Origin: Diphasiastrum complanatum
Taxonomy: Eukaryota; Streptophyta; Lycopodiopsida; Lycopodiales; Lycopodiaceae
Reading direction: 5' to 3'
NCBI GenBank assembly: GCA_029204225.1
Contig: CM055102.1
Span: 29,857,632-29,921,631, forward strand
DNA length: 64,000 nucleotides
The position numbers and the translations under genes are program-made. The first letter of the stretch is position 1. Every line of letters begins with the position of its first letter. The notes beneath the pieces were generated by a model. The model was not told the DNA's origin, made no database searches, and was given only the letters and a program-made list of their open reading frames with translations. Of the stretch, positions 46,615-58,300 are shown one piece after another.

Positions 46615-47064
46615 TTACAAAAGAAGGATGCAATCCGAAGATGTATATATAAGTGACTTTGTTGACCCATCTGACATTTGTCCCATCGCAGAAAGAGCAT
46701 CTCCACAGACAATCTTATGATATTCCACTATGCTGTATAGCTTGTTGGTGTCTTCACACAATAGAGGGATCAGATGAGTCAGATCTTTTGTTGGAGTGGA
46801 TAAACCCATCGAGTCTTGATAGGGGGTTAAGGGAAGAGCAATGTTGGTCTCATTATTATTAGTAGACAAAGAAGGAGAAATAGGGATGGTGTGAGGTAGA
46901 TCAGATCCAAAAACTAGAGCAGGCGTAGCTGGAGATGCAGAAGTCGTTGAGGCTAAAGCGATGGAGTCCGAGGAAGATGGTGCGGTTGGAGGTGATGCCT
47001 GCGATTTTGCAAATGAGCAGGGAGTGGAGCTCCCCGTGCTACATGCATTTTTATTCTTGGCCAT
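46615..47064 (-). other. Unrecognised S/T/P-rich open frame
   Basis: From the internal ATG at 47064 (MAKNKNACSTGSSTPCSFAK) the minus strand is open for about 150 codons. The N-terminal half is Ser/Thr/Ala/Pro-rich, and the end reads EYHKIVCGDALSAMGQMSDG. No domain is recognised. The frame extends upstream into a satellite unit at 47095, so the longer reading is unlikely to be real. It may be a mobile-element product or chance. Confidence 0.2.
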
Positions 47065-47094
47065 TTCTACGATCACTGGATTTGAGAGCCAGAC

Positions 47095-47260
47095 TTGCCA
47101 TGTGGCAAGCCACATAGGCCTATTATAGGCTTGCGTGGAAGGTCATATAGGCATGACATAGGCTTGATGTTTGCCATGCAGACATGTTGCAGTTTGCCAC
47201 ATAGGCTTGTGTGGCAAGCCAACTAAGCTATGCCATTTAGGTCTGCCATGCAGGCTTGAG

Positions 47261-47321
<61 letters not shown>
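47095..47321. repeat. Single outlying satellite unit with (GA)n tail
   Basis: The sequence GCCATGTGGCAAGCCACATA, GGCTTGTGTGGCAAGCCAAC matches the array at 49241-50560. As there, the unit ends GAGTGGAGAGAGAGA and runs into a (GA)n tract (47252-47321). It is separated from the main array by about 1.9 kb. Confidence 0.8.
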
Positions 47322-47323
<2 letters not shown>

Positions 47324-47539
47324 GGGGGGGCATTAGGCCTGCATTTTGAAGCCTTCCCAGCCCTTCATAGCTGATTTATTCTTCATAGAAATGCATTTTT
47401 ATTTCAGCCTTTGGAGTGGGCCCTTAGATGCATGCATGGGGAGGAGGGCCATGCATCCTTTTCCCCTACATGCATCCTCTTCGTCATCTTTTTTATTTTA
47501 AGGCCCCCACCCATGCATAGAAGTGAAACAAAGTTTAAA

Positions 47540-47945
47540 TATATATATAGACTAGTAAAGAGTGCCCGTCGTTGACGGGCAATGGACGACCGACAATCTA
47601 TGTGGCGGTTTGTGGTCGAGACGTGTGGATGATGCTTAGAGCGGGCGATTGATGATTGAAGCCGGACAATGGACGGTCGACGGCCGACAATTTGGGTTAT
47701 GACTGATGGTTTGGATCGAAGGTCAATGGTTTGGGTCAAAAGTTGTCAATGACAATTAGCCAAAATTTTGGGTGGTAGCCAATGGTTTGGGTGGACGGCC
47801 AATGATCGTACAAATATGGTGTGTATTTAGGTGGCCGCCGACGATTTGGATGATGACCGATGATTTTGATGGTGGCTGATCTCGCACATCTCGCATCTCG
47901 AATATGTAACATATCTCACACATCTCCGCCATAGTAGGGCTCAAA
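47540..47945. repeat. Degenerate short-period repeat rich in GGCCAATG and GACGGCCGACAA
   Basis: Variants of (G)G(A/C)C.ATGGTTTGGGT and CGACAATTTGGGT.ATGA recur at loose 20-40 bp spacing. The composition is unlike the flanks. No coding sense was found. Confidence 0.45.
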
Positions 47946-48149
47946 ATTTAACCATGTTCAACAATAGCACAGGGACTATCTTAATAAAATGTTTAACGGG
48001 GCGGTAGGCGATCTGTGTTCGCAATGTCTGTTAACGGGTGGCCCATAGTTCAAAGTGAATATGTTGTTCATGCATGTGGTATGTATATGTGTTTTGTTGG
48101 AATTCGATGCTCAGACTCAATGAGCATTCTAAAAGTTGTACAAAACCCA

Positions 48150-48960
48150 GAAAAAGAATGCTCGAGTTTTCCAGAAGGTCGAAAAATCCAGTGTCGGATT
48201 TTTTCCGACCCAATGTCATCCTTGTCAAAAGGAAATTTTCCGACCCTGGATCGGGTCGGATCGAGGCGGAAATTATCCGGGGGTGTTCAACCTTGGATCG
48301 GGTCGAATCGGGTCTGATAAATCCGACCCATGTGCATATTTTCACCCTAGTATAAATTTTCGACCCTTTGTATATCTTTCGATACTACGTTACTTTTGAC
48401 CCAATGTATAAAATCCGACCCATTGTAAAATCCGATATTGTCGGTCAGAAATCCGAGTCTTTGGAAAAATTCGAGTCTTTGGAAAAATTCGATTCTTGGA
48501 AAAAGTTGGAGTCTTCGGAAAAGCTCGAGTCTTTGGAAAAAAATTCGAGTCTTCGGAAAAAAATTCGGGTCTTCAGAAAAATTCGAGTCTTTGGAAAAAT
48601 TTGGAGTTGACAGTACAAAGGGTCGGATTGTACTCTGGGTCGGAAAAATTCCAAAGGGTCAGAAATATACAAAGGGTCGGAATAAATCCGCTTCGATCCG
48701 ATCGGATCCGATCCAGGGTCGGAAAATCCTTCTTTTCCAAGCTCAGAGTTGGGTCGAAAAAATTCGATCCTCTGGCAAAATTCGAGTCTTTGGAAAAATT
48801 CGAGTCCTCGGCAAAATTCTGAGTTGACAGTATAAAGGGTCGAAAATATACAAAGGGATGGAATAAATCCACCTCGAGGGTTGAAAAATCCTTCTTTGCC
48901 AAGCTCAACATTGGGTCAGAAAAGTTCGATCCTTTGGAAAATTCAAGGCTGATTTTGGAT
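48150..48960. mobile_element. Foldback-like element with minisatellite loop
   Basis: The left arm (48190-48440) is full of TCCGACCC and the right arm (48615-48930) of GGGTCGGA. Left TTTTCCGACCCTGGATCGG (48235) is the inverse of right CCGATCCAGGGTCGGAAAA (48708). Left GACCCTTTGTATATC is the inverse of right TATACAAAGGGTCG. The right arm contains the unit twice (AATCCTTCTTTTCCAAGCTC and AATCCTTCTTTGCCAAGCTC). The loop (48450-48605) is a run of about eight copies of an 18-bp minisatellite (AAATTCGAGTCTTTGGAA). The outer ends are not precisely defined and no target duplication is clear. Confidence 0.55.
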
Positions 48961-49198
48961 TGTTTTCTCATTCATATCTATGTTGAATGTATGTAATACT
49001 ATGTGTAGGGTGTGTGTGTATGTGTGTGTATATGCATAGTTGTGTATGTAGTGTGTGTATGTGTGTGTGTAATCAACATTGATTGAATGTGTGTGTGAAG
49101 ATCACTATTTTCATTGTTCTTCCGACTTGAATATCTTCTTTACATGAAGCAGTTGCGGTCCTTGTCAGTTTTGACTAGTGTATGTGTTTAGATGTTTT

Positions 49199-49202
<4 letters not shown>

Positions 49203-49244
<42 letters not shown>

Positions 49245-49528
49245 GGCTCGAAAGTTGCCACATGGCAAGCCACATAGGCTTGCCACGTGTAAAACCATGT
49301 AGGTTTGGGACTTGCCAAGTAGGACTACCATAGGCTTGTGTAGCAGACCACATAGGCATGTCATAGGTCTGCTATTTACCAAGCCTGTCATGGGCTGCCA
49401 TGTGGCAAGCCATGTAGGCCTACCCCATGGCAAGTCATGCAAGCTTGGGGTTTGCCACATGACAAACCACGTAGTTTTAATATAGGCTTACCTGGCAAGT
49501 CAACCATTCTCTGCCACATAGGCCTAAG

Positions 49529-49593
<65 letters not shown>

Positions 49594-50560
49594 GGGGCTC
49601 AAAAGTTGCCACATGGCAAGCCACGTAGGCCTGCCACGTGGAAAACCATGTAGGCTTGGGACTGGCCATGTGGCAAGCCACGTAGGCCTACCATAGGCTT
49701 GTGGGGCTTGCCACATGGCCTACCATAGGCCTGTGTAGTAGGCCACATAGGACTACTATCTACCAAGCCTATAATAGGTTGCCACATGGCAAATCATGCA
49801 AGCTTGGGGTTTGCCACATGGCAAGCCATGTAGGCCTACCATAGGCTTGTGCGGCAAGCCAACTGAGCTCTACCATGTAGGCCTGAGTGGATCCAGAGAG
49901 AGAGAGAGAGAGGTGAGCTCGAAAGCTGACATGTGGCAAGCCATGGAGGTGTACCATAGGCTTGCATGGCAAACCACATAGGCATGGCATAGGCCCCATG
50001 TCTGCCATGCAAGCATGTTGCAGATGCCACATAGGCTTACCATAGGCTTGTGTGGCAAGCCAACCAGGCTCTACCACATAGGCTTGAATGGACCTAGAGA
50101 GAGAAGTAGGTGGGGCTTGTAAGCTACCACATGGCAAGCCACGTAGGCCTGCCAAGTGGAAAACCATGTAGGGTTGGTACTTCCCATATCATAAGCCACG
50201 TAGAACTACCATAGGCTTGTGTAGCAGGCCACATAGGCATGTCATAGATCTAATATCTGTCAATCTTGTCGCAGGCTGCCATGTGGAAAGCCACGTAGGT
50301 CTACCGTCGTGGCAAGTCTTGCAATCTTAGGGTTTGCCACGTGGCAAACCATGTAGGTTTAACATAGTCTTGTGTGGCAAGCCAACCAAGTTTTGCCACG
50401 TAGGCTTGAGTGGACCTAGAGAGAGAAAGAGGTGGGGCTCAAAAGCTGCCACAGGCCTACCATAGGCTTGTGTAGCAGGCCACATAGGCCTGCTATCTAC
50501 CAAGCTTGTCATAGGGCAAGTCATCTATGCCTTCCACGTGGCAAACCGTGCAGGCTTGGC
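49203..50560. repeat. Satellite-like array, units of about 195-350 bp with (GA)n linkers
   Basis: Unit starts (GGGGCTCGAAAGTTGCCACA or close variants) lie at 49241, 49591, 49912, 50108 and 50431. Most are preceded by GAGTGGA.CTAGAGAGAGAGA or a long (GA)n tract (49203-49240, 49531-49590, 49893-49912). Inside each unit GCCACATGGCAAGCCACGTA, TAGGCTTGTGTGGCAAGCC and similar palindromic pieces repeat, giving a nested structure. Units differ at roughly one base in ten. The long tryptophan/leucine frames through it are artefacts. Confidence 0.85.
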
Positions 50561-50564
50561 GAAG

Positions 50565-52367
50565 GTTCGAATCGGCTTGTTTCGATTCAAATTGGAATCG
50601 CGATTTGATCCAGATCGAATTGCGATTCAGTGAAACATTAGATTGATGTGAGAGTCATATGCCATTTCTCCTTAAGCAAAGCAACTATCACCCTCTTATC
50701 ATTCATTTCCCACTTACGTAAGGCAGGTGTTTTTAAAATTTCCAACTGATTTGAATTGGACCGTTTGACTTGGGCTGATTCGTTCAATTCAAATCGGTCA
50801 TGCTGGGTTTGAGAAACTGTAATATATAAATGTTGAACCAAAACTCAGTGCTCAGCAGCAACTTGAAACATTGAATGCTTAAAACAAGAAATAATTGTCA
50901 AAAAGTGATATGAAACTTTGTCAGGTTTTAGAGATGGACAAGAACACCAAGGGAAGGTATCGAGATGACTCGTGTTGATGAGATCAGAGACTCAAAAGTT
51001 AAACTCATTGATATTAGGCACAAATGAATATCATTGATAACAATGATGTTGCAAACAATTATGTACTAAGCTAGTATAGATCACAATGATGTTGCAAACA
51101 AATATGCACTAAGCTGGTTGTATAAACTAAGAGCACCTCATTACGACATCAAAATGATCATAGGGGGCCACTAAAGAATGCCATGATGAATCGTCTGATT
51201 TCATATGATGTATGCAAGTTTAGTATGTACTTGTATCAATCAAATTACCAATATAAGGAATTGATTTAGAAGTTTGTTCACTTAAGAAAACTGCTTAAAT
51301 GAGTAGATTTTGTGATACGCTCTGAAATTGTAGAATACAAAAAGGCTATTTCTAGGGGCAGTCCTAATTCAAGCCGGAGGTTAAGCTCTAAACAAAAACT
51401 TCATAACACTATCGATTTTAAAAACTAGAGTGGAAAACAAAATGGACTACACTCTAGGAATTAGAGAGCCGGCATACTTCTTGTGGGTTCATCTCTCTCA
51501 AAAAGAACTGAATGAATGAAAATGAATTGCTAATAGAATGCAGAACTTATGTAGGAATGATGCTAGCTAACAGATAATGAATGCTAACCAAAATGATGTT
51601 TTTCCAACAGATGATTAATAACTACTTCTAGCACAAAATGTGCCCAACTGTGAGCTGGAAATTTAGAGTTTGTTAGGCAAACTGTAAGTGGATGTCCTTC
51701 AAGTGAAACTGCAAGTTCTTCAAGCTGTAGATGTGCCTCTTTACGAACGATTATTTGCTGATTTTTGTTCAATTTGGACAGCAATTATGTAGGTAAAATT
51801 GTGGCATCAGAGAGCTTAGACTTTGCGAATTTGTAGGCTGTTTATGAGCAACAATTGAAGATACAAAAGTGAGTGTTATTCAGCAAGTTAGTTCCGGTGT
51901 TTTTGGGCAAGCTAGGGCAGCAGAAAGAGCGCCATCAGACAAATGTTTCAGCCAGTTTTTCGTAGCATTTTAGGTCAGCAAAAAGGAGCATTGAATGCTG
52001 CGGGTTAGGCTGCAGAGCAGGGAAGCAAAATGAATGAGCTTCAGCAAGTTTTTTCAGGCATAAAGCGCACCCTTAATGCTGCTGATTTTCAGCAGATTAG
52101 ATGCCAAAAATGCATTCAATGCAAGCTAGCAACAACAGAGAATCTGTGAGTATTTGGATGCTCCAAATGCGCCATCAGAGGCAGCAGAAAGTCTGAGTTT
52201 AATCTCTGAAAATGTGTGCCCATCAGCAACATTTGTAGGGCTGCAATTAGTGCGACATAAGGCAGGAAATCATAGCACATTCAGCGAGTTTGAGGTAGAA
52301 AAGTGCACCATTTGTAGGTACACGAGTGAGCTAGAACCTCTGAAAATCAATGGTCAACAAGTTTGCC
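50565..52367. other. No gene; degenerate repeats
   Basis: A GATTCGAA-rich low-complexity patch lies at 50555-50640. From 51880 to 52230 a loose motif (GCGCCATCAGA..., CAGCAG) recurs, and the stretch resembles 55630-56250 in style. No protein is recognised. Confidence 0.4.
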
Positions 52368-52375
52368 TTGGAGAC

Positions 52376-52970
52376 TAGTGTTTCCACGAACCACGGTTCA
52401 TTGGTGAACGGACCGCGATTTGTCAAAGAATCGATTAGGTCTGATTCAAATAGGAAAGAATCGGACCTAGAAAAAAAAAGTCCAGTTTTTGATTTTGAAT
52501 GATTCTTTGATTGTGACATTAACGATTCTTTGTTTTGGCTTGCCAATATTCTTATTTGTATTCAATTGTCTACCTAGTATGGATGTTTGATGGTGGATCA
52601 TGAATAACTTATAAATTGCAATGTTAAGTGGAAGTTGGAGCATGCGATCTAGTTTGTGAAGTTTGGAATCTGTCCATTCAACATTGTCATGTGCACTTGT
52701 GATTTTGCGAACGTTGAATTGTAATTTCATGCTTCAAGCTTCAGCTTTCTACCAGCAACAGTGAACTTTTGAAATGTGTGTTTTCAATAGCAATCTAACA
52801 TCTATAAGATTTTAGACACATTGTAGACGTTATACATATTCCATTAGATATTTTTTAGCATTATATCTAAAAGAACGCACAAAGAAATCGCCGATTCTTT
52901 TGGAAGGGACCCAGTTCAAAACCACGATTTATGCTGATTTTGGTCGATTCTGAACCGGGTGGAAGCACTA
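52376..52970. mobile_element. Non-autonomous hAT-type element with TIRs and 8-bp TSD
   Basis: The 595-bp element starts TAGTGTTTCCACGAACCACG and ends GAACCGGGTGGAAGCACTA, imperfect terminal inverted repeats (TAGTG.TTCCAC...GGTTC on both sides). It is flanked by the perfect direct repeat TTGGAGAC at 52368-52375 and 52971-52978. An 8-bp duplication with TAGTG-type ends is the hallmark of the hAT superfamily. There is no transposase frame inside, so it would be mobilised in trans. Perfect duplications indicate an intact insertion. Confidence 0.88.
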
Positions 52971-53126
52971 TTGGAGACAATTTAACACATGAGGTGAGGG
53001 GCAAAGGCAGTTCTTGTGAAGCTATGATCAGGTCAGCTGAAGGTGATCAAGAGTGTGTTGCATGGCCCAAGGACATTCTTGAGCTTGTGCATTAAAATTT
53101 GTGCGGTTCCATGCAAACTAGTTCTA

Positions 53127-53460
53127 TAGGGGGTTTGTTATGGACATACATGTCCATGTGATGGCCATTACATGCATCACTTATACGTTATTATAGTAGC
53201 ACCATTTACTTTTATGTTACTTTCAATATTAGCATGTTATTTGAGATTGTTATTAGTGGACACACACTTTTAATTGTATTTGATAGCCCACGATTTTATT
53301 TCATAGGGTAATTTGGGTCCTAATATATGAATTTCCATATTTTCCTCCAGTTAGTTGAATGGAGGTAGTTTTTGATTAGTATAAATAGCCACTAAGGATC
53401 CTCATTTGGTAGCTTGTTGTGTTTCAAAATTCAGGGTTAGGGTTTTTGGAACGCAAATAT
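53127..53460 (+). repeat. Possible LTR fragment
   Basis: TGTTATGGACATACATG follows a purine/G-rich tract (ATAGGGGGTT), and TAGTATAAATAGCC at 53376 is a good TATA box before a transcribed-looking TTGTGTTTC. The start resembles the TGTTATG LTRs at 36516 and 54622. The end is not defined. Confidence 0.3.
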
Positions 53461-54129
53461 AATATTTTACACTTAGTTTTTTACTTTTCTTTGAAATTTT
53501 TAGGGGAGCTTTATAAAAGGGTTGGAAGTATGTTGGTTTATCAGAAATAGGTTGTGAAAGAAGTGCATATTGAGGGAAGCCCTTTTGAAATCCTGAGCTA
53601 TTGCAAGTAATTATCACTTTTAATGCTAGTTGGATCCCAAACTCATGGATGATGAGTGAGGATAAGGATGAACTTGTGAAAGATTAACTTAATGCCCTAC
53701 TTTACAGATAAATTGTCAATAATTTAAAAGTGATATGTATAAATGAGCCCATTTGTCAGGGACCCAAGGGTCCCAAACCCAATTGAAACCGAATGTTGAT
53801 TGGGCCCGTTGACTTGAGTAATGAATCTTTGTCCTGCATGGTTGCCACATGTCGTGTTCTAGGATGTGTGCTAGGCTTGGAGACTCCTTCCTTGGAGGTT
53901 TACAATCGGATTTCCGCAAAAGAAAATTGAATTTTTTTTTCTCCGGCTATACATGCTAAAAAATAAGAGTTACATACACTCTCAACGATAGAACAGAGGA
54001 AGACACAAACTCTCGATGATCATTATAATAAAAATGAGATGGCCAATATTGAAAACAATTAGAGAAATTCATATTTCCAGTTTTCGTTGAGAAGCCCAAA
54101 AGTTTCTTGTTTCAGCTCCTGTTTTACAT

Positions 54130-54621
54130 ATTATGGATCTAGAACGAATACACGTGATTTGGCGATTGGAGCAGTTCTTTTACAAAATGATAGATAGATA
54201 GCGTTCAAGAGCAAGAAATTCATTGGACCTCAATTGCAACATACAACTCAGTAAAAGGACTTTTTTTTTTATTGTGATTCATGCACTTCAAACTTGGAGG
54301 CATTATTCATATGGTAATAAATTTGTAGTGTATACAGATCACAAACCTCTAAAATACTTTTGCAATCAAGATAATTTAAGAGATCATAAAACTCGATGGG
54401 CTGAGCTTATCCAAGAATTTGATCATGAGATTTGATACATCAAAGGTAGCTTTTCTCAGAACTAGAGATAGACAATTGAAAAATCGTTTTATCTTTGAGT
54501 GGTTGATCCAATGGAAAGGGACACATTGAGGATGATGATTCATGAGATAGAGTTGAAAGCATAAAGAAAAACCTTCCTAAGTTCCACTTCCGAGGAAATA
54601 AGTAGTTTAAGAGGAGAAGAA
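54130..54621 (+). pseudogene. Gypsy RNase H and pol C-terminal tail
   Basis: Broken frames give DLAIGAVLLQNDR, then from about 54285 an open frame FVVYTDHKPLKYFCNQDNLR, WAELIQEFDHEI, typical gypsy RNase H. At 54470-54540 FIFEWLIQWKGTH, EDDDSWDRVE and FHFRGNK parallel the tail at 36517-36783. The sequence ends with AAGAGGAGAAGAA, a polypurine tract, just before the LTR. Integrase is deleted between RNase H and the tail. Confidence 0.75.
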
Positions 54622-55060
54622 TGTTATGTTTATATTCAATTTAGAGGATTCAGAATAATCCTTGACATGGATAATTGGCACTCCAGTGTATGAATGCCAA
54701 AAATAACTTTGTGAAGGCCCAAACAATCCAATTAGGACAGTGGAGTAGTGCATAGTGATTGACAACTCTATGCGTACAAAGGAGTATATGAATTTAGTAA
54801 AGGATTAGGGTTATGATGGAATATTCCTAAATTGTAGGGGTCCTAAAGAGACTCACCTTACTTCACTTTCAGATTTTGGTATTCAGTTGCGAAAAATCTC
54901 TCATCTCTTGTATTCCGTCACCATGGCTCGGGTGTGAAGTTGATTGAGGTTTTATTATCAATTTCTCTTTGGTTGGGTGGTTTGGCTCCACAGTTCTCCT
55001 TTTGGCATTTGCAAGAGGATCTTAAGGATCTACATTTGGAAATATTTACAATTAGATATT
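54622..55060 (+). repeat. 3' LTR of the gypsy remnant
   Basis: It starts TGTTATGTTTATATTC right after the polypurine tract. It shares GGCCCAAACAATCCAATTAG and TGGGTGGTTTGGCTCCACAG with the LTR at 35990-36516 (in that orientation). The 3' end is estimated. Downstream, 55095-55415 is a dispersed repeat also found at 29090-29430. Confidence 0.55.
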
Positions 55061-55639
55061 CGTAAAGTGCTAGCTTGCTCAGGAATCCTTGCCCAAAAAT
55101 AAAAAGACACCTTTTGTACTCATTTTTCATGTTCAACCAAGAGGAGAAAAATCTGTCAAAGTGTAGTACAAACGTCCTTGCATCCTTGTTAATCTTGCTC
55201 TCTTATCTTTTCCATGTTTTGTACTTTTTCATATGATTGAATGCATTATTGCTTTTCCATTTCTTGTACTTTCTAAGAGAGATAAGAGACAAGAAGGGGT
55301 AAGTTGCCTCCCTTGCAATATTTTATTGTTGCATAGTGTGGTTAGATTGTAGTTGTGGATCATGAAACCAATAAACCTTGCTAATGAAACCAAGGAGGGG
55401 TACTACTCCCTTGAGAACGTAACTCTTGCATGACAAGATGGAAATTTAGCTTTCTAATTTCTATTTTCAAAGCATTTGTTGAATGTAGAAAGTAGAGCAT
55501 TGGGAAGGTAGGAGAGGTGGATGCACTGAAAGACATGGGTTTTAAGTGAAAGCTCTCTATTAACTTTTGGGAGAATGCTCTTCCACAATGAGAAGAGTTC
55601 ATTTATTTCATAAATTGCTGAAGTGAGGGAATTGTGTGA

Positions 55640-56850
55640 TATGTTCTTGAAAACCATGAAATATGTAAAAAATAAAAAATGTAGAGAAATGTCAAAATGA
55701 CTAGGCTACTTATAGGTGAAGTCCTACACAAAAGCTAAAATAAATTTTTTGAGCTCCATAAAATATCTTAGGGAAGTAATGTACTACTGCGAGAAAGATC
55801 CAACTGTGAAATGATTTGCTAATATTAGGCTTCGATTGGACACCAAATTGTAGGTAACAAATGTGCCATTAGAGAGGTGTTCATAGTGAGCTATGGCAAC
55901 CAACAATCAATGAGCTATATGTTGATTTTTAATGATTAACTGATTTTGGAAAACATATTGGTGGCAAATGATGCACCTTCAGTTGAGATGCGTCCAACAA
56001 AGAGGTACGAATCCGTGGGTTAATTGGGCAACAAATACTGGCTAATCAATGAGTTTTAGCTTTCAAGATTCGGCGACCTGTTTGCATAAGAAAGTGCACC
56101 CATCAACAAAGTTTTAGGACAACAATAAATGTGATTTAGGGCTTACATAGCCGATAGAAAACTTGCACAACTTGTAGCTAGGGTTAGTCCAACAACACAC
56201 AATAAGTAGCACATAATTTGAAATATCGACTACCACAAAAGTGATATCAAAATGCACCCTTGCTAATGTCACTAGTATATCAGTTACTATGTCCTTTGGC
56301 TTGTTGACACATATGTATGATATGCAAGTTTGATAGTGAAGGGAGCTAGTTGAAGGTCTTTAAGGGCCCATCTATTATAAAGCTTGGCAGAGATGGGATT
56401 AATGCCTGAATCCCCATCTACCACTGCTACTTTTTTCTTGTACAATTTGTGTTATATCGGAAGAGTGATAATATGTTGTTTGCTCACCCATGCCATTCTG
56501 ATTTTTGGCACTCTTGTATCATGCACAATATAATGGCTCTTGGGTGGTTGATTTATCATCATCCTTGAGTTGGTCCATTAATAACTCCCTAGCATTATGT
56601 CTCTCACATGCACATAACAATTATTCTACATTAGTTGTATAATGGTTGGATTACTTTATGCTAAAATAAATAATGGTTGTGATTTATGCTAATGAATATT
56701 AAAAGTTTAAGTATGCCATCATAATTTAAAATGCAAAGCTTACCAGCTTCAACAAACTGTATGATATGATATATTGTCGTAATTAAGATCTCAAACAATC
56801 TGTTTAGTTGACGTATTTCTAAGACAAGTAAAATTGATATGACCCATTTT
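55640..56850. other. Stretch without a gene
   Basis: AT-rich DNA with only short frames. Part (55630-56250) is similar in style to 51300-52230, suggesting an old shared repeat. Confidence 0.35.
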
Positions 56851-56859
56851 GTTATGTCA

Positions 56860-58300
56860 TAATAAATCTCTATCTTCCAAAGTAGACGTAGATAGAGCAT
56901 GAACATTCGAAGCATTGCAATGACTAAGCTTGTAAAGATTGTCTTGCCTCTTTTCGAGTGCAAGTACCTTATTGCTTTTGTCTAATATCGAATAAATATT
57001 AGAATCAAATTCAACTTTGTGGCCCAAATCAGCTGTTCTACTAATAGAAAGTAGATTTGTGGTAAGATTTGGTACATGAAGAACATTTGGAATAAGAATA
57101 GTACTATCTAGAAATTGCAATTTGATAGTGCATGTACCATTGATACTATGAGTACTACTATCACCCAATGAAACATAATTATGAGTCATAACTTGATTGT
57201 ACTCATGAAACCAATTTTGTTGGCTTGTCATGTGCTAAGTAGCACCTAATCCAAATACCAAGAATTGACATCTTGTTGGTCTTCATTTTCCATAAATGTT
57301 GTTTCATCGGCTTTCTTTCAAAGTCCTTCAAACATACTACTATATTAGCATATTGTTGTTGCTATTGCTTTTCGATTTGAGGATTTGACAATCCTCCAAT
57401 AAATGTTCGGTTCATTTGCAATATCTGAAAAATGATTTTGATTTTGATAAAGTTGAGTTCAAATTTGTACCTTATTCTGAATTCGAATTATTATTTGACT
57501 TTCATACTTTACGTACATTCTTCGACATCTTTTTCTTATCGAATTTCTTTGAATAAAGAGCTTTCGATTCTAGTGCCAAATGAGATAATGAAGATCCATC
57601 TCTTCCTATGTAATAACATAGATGAAACTTTTGCTGCTGAGTAGAGATGATAATCATCGAACATTCATAGGTGTTAGGAAGACTTGATACATATAGTACC
57701 ACTGGCCCAAAAGTCCCATGTTCATTATGTTAAATTTTATTCTTAAAATCTTATAATGTGGAACCATTTTCTAGTCTACAGCTTATGTCTTGTTCTTCAG
57801 ATTCTGTTATTCATGCTTATTATGATCTAAGTTTCTAGTTTTAAATACCGGCATAATGATCTGAATCGTCATTCATTTTTTGCACTTGTGATAGTAAAGT
57901 TGTACTTGTGATAGTAGTAAATAGGTTTTGTTATCACATTAATTGTCATTGTTGCTATTGACACTCACTGTCAAATAGTTATTCGACTATCTAGTGGACA
58001 CTCAACTCATGCACAACTTATTTTCCAACATCGTATCACAAATGTGGGTAATGATGTGGTCCTTCACCGATAAGTTGACGAAGGTCAATGCTCTCCTCAT
58101 CTTCCTGTCGAACACTCTGATGTCCGCTTCATTTGGTAGTCTTCTCTCATCGCCTGTGATGACATCCCACAATTCTCTCTATCAAAATATTTTTCATTTT
58201 GAACTTCCACGTTGCATAGTTGGAGATCCCGTCCAATTTGCTATTTTCGCTCAAAATGGACTCTCCCATGTTTGTCATCTCCAAAATGCCTAAAACTCCA
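56860..58300 (-). mobile_element. Copia element 3, gag-protease remnant
   Basis: On the minus strand gag starts near 58290 (MGESILSENSKLDGISNYAT, WKFKMKNILIERIVG), a clear relative of the copia 1 gag start. A knuckle remnant (RYCK...EHLLEDCQIL) lies at about 57400. The protease region (57260-56860) reads GLGAT, stop, HMTSQQNWFHEYNQV, then IPNVLHVPNLTTNLLSISRT and KVLALEKRQDNLYKL. The catalytic D-S-G is degraded to G-L-G. Downstream pol is missing. Confidence 0.8.

Noticed and set aside
48368-48971. Repetitive 'KFESLEKFESLEK' proteins on both strands
   Set aside because: They are translations of the 18-bp minisatellite, which is a multiple of three, so all frames stay open.
49165-50524. Tryptophan-rich frames (ATQAYGRPTWLA repeats)
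   Set aside because: They are translations of the satellite units; frames differ between units and no conserved reading frame exists.
49203-50560. CRISPR-like array
   Set aside because: Repeats are hundreds of bases long with GA linkers and no uniform spacers, in plant nuclear DNA.
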